Below are positions 1 through 5,936 of a DNA stretch of 8,860 bases, in pieces (the stretch's first letter is position 1; the number at the start of each line of letters is the position of its first letter). The translations under genes were made by a program, and so were the position numbers. The notes under the pieces are model-generated. The model was not told the DNA's origin and ran no database searches. It worked only from the letters and a program-made list of their open reading frames with translations. Origin of the DNA: Planctomycetaceae bacterium (GTDB taxonomy: Bacteria > Planctomycetota > Planctomycetia > Planctomycetales > Planctomycetaceae); contig CANJZR010000130.1 of NCBI GenBank assembly GCA_947479075.1, positions 1 to 8,860 of the forward strand, in the 5' to 3' direction.

Positions 1-120
1 CTCGGTCCGGCGATCATCCAGCTGTCTGACTTCTACACGGGTCGCGGCCGCGAAGTCCTCCAGAATGGAAACGCCGGAGGTGGCTCGTTCACAGGCCGGG
101 GAGCCGCTAACGGTCAGTAG
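1..120 (+). CDS. C-terminal end of an unrecognised protein (5' truncated)
   Basis: The first reading frame is open from base 1 to a TAG at 118-120, giving 39 residues that begin LGPAIIQLSDFYTGRG and end GRGAANGQ. The tail is rich in Gly and Asn (NGNAGGGSFTGRGAANGQ), which suggests a flexible C-terminus. The codon choice, with many C- or G-ending codons, matches the real genes downstream, so I take this as the end of a genuine gene that starts outside the window. It converges on the leftward gene that ends at 139, leaving only 18 bp between the two stop codons. I do not recognise the family and assign no function. Confidence 0.6.
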   Translation, partial: LGPAIIQLSDFYTGRGREVLQNGNAGGGSFTGRGAANGQ

Positions 121-138
121 TCCGTGGGACAATCAGTC

Positions 139-603
139 CTAAGTTTCAGCCTGCGATGAGAGAGCGATCTCGCGAATGGCCAGGACGATTTGTCCGGGAG
201 TGACGCCGATTCGAGTGGCAAACTCGTTCGCGATCTCGGTGAGGTCCGCCGTCTCTTCATTAAGCCTGTGGAACAGACTTTCGACATGCGGAGAGATCTT
301 TCGCCGATCGTCATCGGTTAACTCCGGGACGACCGCCTGCTCGGGCACCGGAGGCATCGAGAGCGAGAACAGGTAGCGAAAGATATTGTTGAGCAGAAAG
401 ATCGGGGGCACGATCAGCGAGATGATCCCCCACCACCCGAGCACGAGCGTGGTCAGCGTCATCTTCCAGAAGTTTTTGTGAATACAGTTTTTGCACAGCA
501 GGCCATCGACGCTCTGTGAGAAGCGTACGACGAGAGCTCCGATGTTCTGATAAAACGTGACCTGTTTGGTCGGGGCTTCAATTCCACAACTTTGACAAAT
601 CAT
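139..603 (-). CDS. Small zinc-ribbon-like membrane protein, conserved hypothetical
   Basis: This 154-residue protein starts at an ATG (603-601) and ends at a TAG (141-139). It opens with a split four-cysteine motif, C3-x2-C6 and C37-x2-C40, typical of a zinc ribbon. The stretch between the two pairs (VTFYQNIGALVVRF) looks like the conserved core of a small bacterial family of unknown function. Residues about 46-79 are strongly hydrophobic (LVLGWWGIISLIVPPIFLL) with a Pro-Pro break, so they form one or two membrane segments. The C-terminal 65 residues are soluble and mostly helical, and LTEIANEFATRIGVTPGQIV could be a helix-turn-helix-like fold, though this is weak. No clear Shine-Dalgarno site precedes the ATG; a run of seven G lies 7-13 nt upstream on the coding strand. 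The gene is divergent from the large rightward operon and shows no obvious functional link to it. Metal binding and membrane insertion are inferred. Confidence 0.85.
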   Translation of the reverse strand: MICQSCGIEAPTKQVTFYQNIGALVVRFSQSVDGLLCKNCIHKNFWKMTLTTLVLGWWGIISLIVPPIFLLNNIFRYLFSLSMPPVPEQAVVPELTDDDRRKISPHVESLFHRLNEETADLTEIANEFATRIGVTPGQIVLAIREIALSSQAET

Positions 604-813
604 TTTTGTGGCCCCCCCAGGAGTCGAAGGACAGATCCCGCTGGATTTTCTCTCGAACCTACGCGATCAGAAACCAGTATTCAAGACTCAATATTCGAGT
701 GGCGAAACTTTTGTGAGTCACTGTTTATATGCGGTGGTTTGCGGCGCGAAGGACGAATGACTCGTCTGTATCGGGCCTGCGGTCACGTCCCCAGGAGTGA
801 TCCCCTCCATCGA

Positions 814-826
814 GATCGCTGCGATC
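814..826. promoter_or_regulatory. Palindromic site GATCGC-T-GCGATC
   Basis: Two perfect 6-bp arms (814-819 and 821-826) flank a single central T. The right half also takes part in a second possible pairing, GTGATC at 797-802 with GATCAC at 823-828. Such a compact dyad upstream of an operon could be an operator. GATC-rich palindromes also arise by chance in GC-rich genomes, so the regulatory role is only a guess. Confidence 0.25.
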
Positions 827-860
827 ACAACCTCCAACAAACGGTAGCTGCCCCCCTCGC

Positions 861-877
861 CGCCGGGTTTTCCGGCG
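861..877 (+). promoter_or_regulatory. GC-rich hairpin CGCCGG-GTTTT-CCGGCG
   Basis: A perfect 6-bp all-GC stem (861-866 with 872-877) closes a 5-nt loop. No T-run follows on either strand, so it does not look like a standard intrinsic terminator. It lies about 100 bp before the start of the VWA gene and would be in the 5' leader if transcription begins upstream of it. Confidence 0.3.
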
Positions 878-915
878 TCTCGCATTCTCTGGGCCCTGAA
901 AATCTGTCACAATCG

Positions 916-944
916 GGAGGCTGACCTCCGGGCTTCGCGGAAGC
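916..944 (+). promoter_or_regulatory. Two adjacent small hairpins before the operon start
   Basis: The first hairpin has stem GGAGG (916-920) with CCTCC (925-929) and loop CTGA. The second has stem GCTTC (932-936) with GAAGC (940-944) and loop GCG. Only two bases separate them, so they could stack. They end 29 bp before the GTG at 974. The first stem contains a GGAGG sequence, but it is too far from the start to serve as its ribosome binding site. A leader role is possible but unproven. Confidence 0.3.
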
Positions 945-973
945 TGGCTGGACCTTTCCAAACGTGGGTTTTC

Positions 974-3391
974 GTGTTCTTCCGACTGTTTCCATCTCTG
1001 GCTCAGGACTCCCCAGCCGCTGTTTCGTCGGTGTCGTCCGCATTTGAGTGGGACTGGCCATACAGCACGGGCGATTGGGCGGTCTTGATCGGCCTGTTGA
1101 TCACGATGATCTGGGCCCTGGTCATCGCCCGGCGAGACACGCGAGAGCTGAATGGCTTCTGGATGGTCTGGCTGTCGGCCCTGAGGCTCGGAATGCTGGC
1201 CTGCCTGCTGGTCATCGCTCTCAATCCGCATGTGCGAACGCAGCGTGAATCTTTTCGCCCCTCGCAAGTGGCCATTCTGGTCGACACGTCGACCTCCATG
1301 AAACAGCCCAGCACGGATGCCCGCCTTGGCTCAGCTGTGATCGAACGCTCGCAGGCGGTCCGGGACTTCTTTGAGAAGTCCGATCTCGTGACCCAGCTCC
1401 AGCGGCAACACGCGGTCGACCTGTTCACATTCGATGGCGATCTGAACGGACCGTTATATCGGTTCCCCTGGAAATCGGGATCCGCCAGCGCTGCCACCTC
1501 GACTGAGCCCCCAGCGGCTCCGCAGTGGGAGAAGTGGCTGAAGCCTGCGAAGAATGCGACCGCACTTGGTGACTCCATCGACAAGGTGCTCGCCGAACAG
1601 AAGGGGCGCACGCTCTCGGGGGTGGTCATCGTATCGGATGGTGCGAACAACGTGGGTCGCAGTCCCGATTCCGCCATCGCCCGGGCAAAACAGCAGGGCG
1701 TCAAGATTATGGCTGTGGGAGTCGGCGGCACGACACCACCCGTTGATCTGTCGATCGTCAAAGTGGTGACTCCGACCGATGTCGCGAAGGGAGATGCCTT
1801 CGAACTGACAGCCTGGGTCCAGGCCCGTGGTCTGACGAATGAGAACGCGACTGTCGACTTGCTGCAGCGTGGGCCGCAGGACGCCACTCCCATTGTGGTG
1901 GAGTCGAAGTCGGTTCCGGTTGCGACCGCTTCCGGACCCCAGGAAGTCCAGTTCTCGCGGTCGCTCACCGAAGCGGGCAGCTTTGAATACACGATCCGTG
2001 TCTCCGCGGGAGCCGAAGTCGTCGAGAGCCGTCTCGACAACAACTCAGAATTGCGAACCGTCAATGTGTTCGATCGTCCAACGCGGGTTTTGATGATCGC
2101 GGGCGGCCCGATGCGGGATTACATCTTCGCCAAGAACCTGCTGTTCCGGCACAAGTCGATCAACGTCGATGTCTGGCTGCAAACGGGTCGCATCGGGATC
2201 AGTCAGGATGCCGACAACCTGTTGTTCAAGTTCCCGGAAAAGCGGGAAGATCTGTTCGCTTACGATGTCCTGCTGGCCTTCGATGTCGACTGGACACTGA
2301 TCACGCCCGAGCAGCAGAAATGGCTCGACGAGTGGGTCTCTGCCGAAGGGGGCGGCATCGCCTTCATCGCCGGAGACGCATATACCTACCTGCTCTCCAC
2401 GGAAGATGAGAAGTGGAACACCGTCCGCACGCTCTGCCCGGTGATCGTCGATGACTCAGCTACCGGGACAACGCTGAGGGACTCCGCGAAGCAGGCCTGG
2501 CCAGTCGATCTCACACAAGATGGTCAGGCCGCCGAGTTCCTGAAGCTTGATGACGATGCGAGTAAAGAATCGATCTGGAAGATTTTCCCCGGGGTCTACC
2601 GCACCCAGGCCACCCGTGGTCGACGCGGCGGCGTCACGGTCTATGCCGAGTTCACCGACCCTCTGGCTCGCGGCCCCGACGGTCCACCGCCGCTGATCGC
2701 CGGGCAACGCTATGGCCAGGGCAACACGTTCTTCCTCGGCAGTCCCGAGTTCTGGCGACTGCGTTCGATCTCGGAAGACGCCTATGACCGATTCTGGATC
2801 AAGCTGACGCGAAAGCTGGCCGAAGGACGCTCGAAACGCGGACTGCAGCGAGGCATGTTTGTTCTCGATAATCGTGAGTTTGATCTGGGACAGACGATTC
2901 CCGTGCGGATTCGCGTCCTGAATGAGCAGTTCCAGCCACTGACTTCACCCACATTCCCGGTCGATGTCTATGATGCAGAGGGGCGTCCGCTGACACCGTC
3001 ATTGATCCTGAACCAGGATCGGTTCCGGCCTGCGGAGTACACCGGAGAGTTCCGGGCCGATCTGGCGGGTCGCTACCGGCTGGAGATGGAAGTCCCCGGG
3101 ATGAAGGACCGACTTCAGGAGGACTTGCAGATTCGATTGCCCGAACGAGAGTTCGCGGAGATGACTCAGAACGTCGCGGTCTTGACCGCACTGGGTGATC
3201 AGACCGGTGGACGTTACCTGACCCTGGAGAACGCTGCTGCGGAAATCCCGAAGCTGCTGCCAGACAAAGGAGAGCGGATCATCGTCGACCAGCGAATCGA
3301 TGAGGTCTGGGATCAAGGCTGGATCATGGGGCTGCTTGTCGGTCTGCTGGCCGTTGAGTGGCTGTCGCGGAAGCTGCTCAAGCTCGCGTAA
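974..3391 (+). CDS. Membrane-anchored VWA protein with GATase1-like domain (BatA/BatB-like)
   Basis: An 805-residue protein read from a GTG (974) to TAA. Two membrane segments lie near the N-terminus (about 35-52 and 61-83), followed by a VWA domain at about 98-250. Its metal-ion-dependent adhesion site looks complete: D104-T-S106-T-S108, a Thr in NATALGD (T196) and D222 in IVSDGANN. Then come a beta-rich stretch (about 258-370), a class I glutamine-amidotransferase-like domain (about 372-620, starting at RVLMIAGGPMRDYIFAKNLL), an Ig-like part (about 629-720) and a C-terminal membrane segment (about 783-805, ending LSRKLLKLA). The amidotransferase nucleophile position reads GGGIAFIAGDAY without Cys, so that domain is probably structural. 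Membrane topology would put the VWA and GATase parts between the second and last anchors, plausibly outside the cytoplasm. The start is uncertain: no good ribosome site precedes 974, and an in-frame GTG at 1031 would remove 19 residues without losing any segment. It leads a four-gene set. Confidence 0.9.
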   Translation: MFFRLFPSLAQDSPAAVSSVSSAFEWDWPYSTGDWAVLIGLLITMIWALVIARRDTRELNGFWMVWLSALRLGMLACLLVIALNPHVRTQRESFRPSQVAILVDTSTSMKQPSTDARLGSAVIERSQAVRDFFEKSDLVTQLQRQHAVDLFTFDGDLNGPLYRFPWKSGSASAATSTEPPAAPQWEKWLKPAKNATALGDSIDKVLAEQKGRTLSGVVIVSDGANNVGRSPDSAIARAKQQGVKIMAVGVGGTTPPVDLSIVKVVTPTDVAKGDAFELTAWVQARGLTNENATVDLLQRGPQDATPIVVESKSVPVATASGPQEVQFSRSLTEAGSFEYTIRVSAGAEVVESRLDNNSELRTVNVFDRPTRVLMIAGGPMRDYIFAKNLLFRHKSINVDVWLQTGRIGISQDADNLLFKFPEKREDLFAYDVLLAFDVDWTLITPEQQKWLDEWVSAEGGGIAFIAGDAYTYLLSTEDEKWNTVRTLCPVIVDDSATGTTLRDSAKQAWPVDLTQDGQAAEFLKLDDDASKESIWKIFPGVYRTQATRGRRGGVTVYAEFTDPLARGPDGPPPLIAGQRYGQGNTFFLGSPEFWRLRSISEDAYDRFWIKLTRKLAEGRSKRGLQRGMFVLDNREFDLGQTIPVRIRVLNEQFQPLTSPTFPVDVYDAEGRPLTPSLILNQDRFRPAEYTGEFRADLAGRYRLEMEVPGMKDRLQEDLQIRLPEREFAEMTQNVAVLTALGDQTGGRYLTLENAAAEIPKLLPDKGERIIVDQRIDEVWDQGWIMGLLVGLLAVEWLSRKLLKLA

Positions 3392-3444
3392 GGGGAGCTG
3401 GATCGACCGACTGACCGCAACTGACAACGGACAAAGTTTCGACG

Positions 3445-5889
3445 ATGACCAACACCACGCACTCTGCGGAAATCACCCGGGTCCTGGATGACCTGCGGTC
3501 GAGAATCCGTCGGTATGTCTTGTGGGAGGGACTCGCGATTGTCGTCCTGTTTCTCGGGGCGATGTTCTGGGGGCTCTATCTGGCGGATGAGTTGCACTTC
3601 GCCGTTCGCAAGCTGGAGTTACCGCTCTGGTTTCGGCGGCTGCTGGCAGTGGCGGGCATCGCTGGGTTCACCTGGTTGTTGCTGACGCGGGTCGTGTTCC
3701 GGCTGCTGCGTCCGCTGGAGCCGAGGTCGCTTGCACTGCTGCTGGAACGACGCTTCCCCGACTTGGCCGAGCGACTCATCACAGCTGTGGAGCTGGAAGG
3801 GCAGCCGCTGGAACGGAGTGCTGCGTCGAATGCGATGCTGCAGCAGACGCTGTCCGATCTGGGGCGGCAGATGGGGACGATCGATGTCACGCCGGTGTTC
3901 GACTTCCGGCCGCTGAAGCGAGGACTGCTGATCGCTGGTGTGGTGCTGGCATCGATCGTCGGTTTCGGCGTCGTGAACGCTCAAGCCATGTCGCGCTGGG
4001 TCGCTGCATACATCGGTGGCGAAGCGAACTACTGGGAGCGATTCCGCCGCAACGCTTTGCAGATGCGAGTCGTCGCCCAGCCCGGTGACAAAGTTCGCGA
4101 CTTCAATGCCCAGCAGGTCTATAAGCATCCGCGCGGCGGAGATCTCATCCTGCAGATCGAGAGCGACAAGCCCGACACCGCTCCCGAGAACGTCGCACTC
4201 AGCTGGCGGACGTTGTCCGAGGCCGGACGCACTCGCGGGACAGTCAACCTGGTTCCGGCGACAGCAGGCGTCTACCGCCACACGATGAAGAACGTCGTCG
4301 ACGAACAGCTGCTATGGCTGCGAGGTGGGGACTACGCGAACGGAAATCCGTATCAGGTGGTGATCGTGGAGCCGCCACGGATCGACCGCGTGGAACTGCA
4401 ATGCGACTACCCGAGTTACATGGGGATGGACTCGCTCGAAGATCGTCCCGTCGTGCCGACAGGGACCCAGGTCACGATCCCCGCCGAAACGAAGTTCGAG
4501 TTACGACTCACTTCGAATAAGCCGCTGCTCGCCATTGACCTGCGTGCCGGGGCGTGGGACCTGTCACTGGGCTATGAACGAACAGCGGATGGTGCATTGA
4601 AGCCGCAACCAGCTCGGCTCACGCTGCGTGAGACGCCGTCCTCCGGCCCCCGCACAGTGATCCTCGAACCTCGGATCACCGCGGAGTGTCTGCCGGGTGA
4701 TCGGACGCGCATCGTGATCCCCTCCTGGATTACCTCGAAGGCTGCAGATCTCTACAAAACGCTCGATTCGCAGTCAGCGTTCCCGCTACCCATGACGACG
4801 CAGACCGAACTCCAGATTCAGCTGTTCGACGAAGATGAAGTCGATAGCCAGGAGCCGGCGACACTGTCGCTGATCGGGACGCCCGACGAGCCTCCCGTCG
4901 TGGAGGTCAAACGTCGCGGTGTCAGGAATGCCATCACCCGGATCGCCAGTGTTCCCCTCACCGGGACCATTCGAGACGACTATGGCCTTGCTTTGGCTGA
5001 GTTTGAATACCGCGTCGACGCTCTAGATCTGAAGACCTCGCCGTTCCTGAACCCGCCGCGAGGCCAGCGCGAGTATCAGTTGGCCGCCAACACGCAGGAG
5101 GCTGCGGAGCGGTTCTCCGTTCTGCCGCTGGAACTCAAGGATGGGCAGAAGCTCACCTTGTCCGTCGTGGCGGTCGATGGCGATGATCAGACGGGGCCGC
5201 ATCGGGTCCACAGCGAGACGTTCGACTTCCTGATCGTCTCGCCCGAGGAACTGCTTGGCCGTCTGTATGACCAGGAGGTCAATCTGCGTTCTCGCCTGGA
5301 GCAGATTCTCGAAGAGACAAGTCGCGTTCAGAAAGACCTGAATGACCAGCACAAACGCGCGGGCGAACGTATCACACTGAAGGCGACCGAACCGACCGCA
5401 GCTGCCGACAAGGGAGCGTGGGACGCCCAGCTGCGACAGTTGAGCGTCGCGATCTCGGCGGGTGCGGAACGGAACCTGCACCTGATTCGCAAGAACCATG
5501 CGGAGTGCAAATCGATCGAAGCAGCGTTCCGCGACATTCGCGAGGAGATGGTCAACAACCGGGTCGACTCGCAGACTCTGCTCGACCGGATCGACGGCGG
5601 CATCGTCGCCCCGCTCAAGACAATCAACGACACCACCTACACCGAAGTCGACCAGCGCATCGGCCTGTACCGCCTGCGCGAGGAACAGGCACAGGACCCC
5701 CGTGATGCCATCAACGACAGCCTGGCCAGTGTCGACCGGCTCGTCGAGCAACTGAAGAAGGTTCTCAGTGAGATGCGAGAACGCGAATCGATCAACGACC
5801 TGAAGAAACGCCTGCAGGAACTGATCGACCGCTACGAGAAGCTGAACGAAGAGACGGAACTGAAGAAGTTCGAGGAACTGACCCAGTAG
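3445..5889 (+). CDS. DUF4175-like membrane protein with beta repeats and C-terminal coiled coil
   Basis: An 814-residue protein from ATG to TAG; a stop at 3412-3414 and no other in-frame start after it fix the start well. Three membrane segments are visible at about 24-46, 63-88 and 157-179. After them comes a long beta-rich extracytoplasmic region. Residues about 312-360 contain PPRIDRVELQCDYPSYMG and later TSNKPL, a pattern I associate with DUF4175-type proteins, where a P-x-Y-x-G strand precedes an Ig-like fold. A second Ig- or cadherin-like unit follows DEPPVVEVKRRG and carries RDDYGLALAEFEYRV near residue 512. From about 598 to the end the sequence is heptad-rich and charged (LYDQEVNLRSRLEQILEE and onward), a coiled coil of some 200 residues. 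The gap to the VWA gene is 53 bp, with no clear Shine-Dalgarno site. By position it could play the part of BatD, but sequence homology to BatD is not shown. The DUF4175 assignment is from memory of the pattern. Confidence 0.85.
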   Translation: MTNTTHSAEITRVLDDLRSRIRRYVLWEGLAIVVLFLGAMFWGLYLADELHFAVRKLELPLWFRRLLAVAGIAGFTWLLLTRVVFRLLRPLEPRSLALLLERRFPDLAERLITAVELEGQPLERSAASNAMLQQTLSDLGRQMGTIDVTPVFDFRPLKRGLLIAGVVLASIVGFGVVNAQAMSRWVAAYIGGEANYWERFRRNALQMRVVAQPGDKVRDFNAQQVYKHPRGGDLILQIESDKPDTAPENVALSWRTLSEAGRTRGTVNLVPATAGVYRHTMKNVVDEQLLWLRGGDYANGNPYQVVIVEPPRIDRVELQCDYPSYMGMDSLEDRPVVPTGTQVTIPAETKFELRLTSNKPLLAIDLRAGAWDLSLGYERTADGALKPQPARLTLRETPSSGPRTVILEPRITAECLPGDRTRIVIPSWITSKAADLYKTLDSQSAFPLPMTTQTELQIQLFDEDEVDSQEPATLSLIGTPDEPPVVEVKRRGVRNAITRIASVPLTGTIRDDYGLALAEFEYRVDALDLKTSPFLNPPRGQREYQLAANTQEAAERFSVLPLELKDGQKLTLSVVAVDGDDQTGPHRVHSETFDFLIVSPEELLGRLYDQEVNLRSRLEQILEETSRVQKDLNDQHKRAGERITLKATEPTAAADKGAWDAQLRQLSVAISAGAERNLHLIRKNHAECKSIEAAFRDIREEMVNNRVDSQTLLDRIDGGIVAPLKTINDTTYTEVDQRIGLYRLREEQAQDPRDAINDSLASVDRLVEQLKKVLSEMRERESINDLKKRLQELIDRYEKLNEETELKKFEELTQ

Positions 5890-5936
5890 CCCGAGAGTCC
5901 AAAGTCCGACTCCCTTCATGTTGTGAGTACCGACCC

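Larger units (their letters stand above)
604..973. other. Divergent intergenic region with several dyads
   Basis: This 370 bp stretch separates the leftward zinc-ribbon gene from the rightward operon and should hold the promoters of both. I find no convincing sigma-70 type -35/-10 pair. The most AT-rich part is about 680-732. Open frames cross the region (for example 592-924 on the plus strand and 725-1267 on the minus strand), but their Arg/Pro/Ser-rich translations look like non-coding read-through. The half nearest the operon holds a near-palindrome at 814-826 and three short perfect hairpins at 861-877, 916-929 and 932-944, listed separately. Confidence 0.6.

Noticed and set aside
118..130. 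Tiny hairpin GTCC-GTG-GGAC at the end of the first partial gene as a terminator
   Set aside because: The stem is only 4 bp and no T-run follows on either strand.
711..730. TTGTGA followed by TTTATAT as a sigma-70 promoter
   Set aside because: The two elements are only about 8 bp apart, far below the 16-18 bp spacing needed, and no other pair fits well.
592..924. 110-codon plus-strand frame in the divergent intergenic region
   Set aside because: It overlaps the start of the zinc-ribbon gene on the other strand, has an Arg/Ser/Pro-rich composition without a domain, and has no ribosome binding site.
725..1267. 180-codon minus-strand frame spanning the intergenic region and the start of the VWA gene
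   Set aside because: Its translation is Arg/Gln/Pro/Asp-rich and unlike a folded protein, and it overlaps the well-supported membrane segments of the VWA gene.
1003..2064. 353-codon open frame on the minus strand opposite the VWA gene
   Set aside because: It lies wholly inside a gene with clear VWA motifs, and its translation is Ser/Thr/Arg-rich with no recognisable domain. Long antisense frames are expected from the codon bias of GC-rich genes.
5023..5919. 298-codon minus-strand frame opposite the coiled-coil end of the DUF4175-like gene
   Set aside because: The Leu/Val/Gln/Asp-rich translation mirrors the Glu/Gln/Leu/Asp codons of the coiled coil on the other strand. No motif or start signal supports it.
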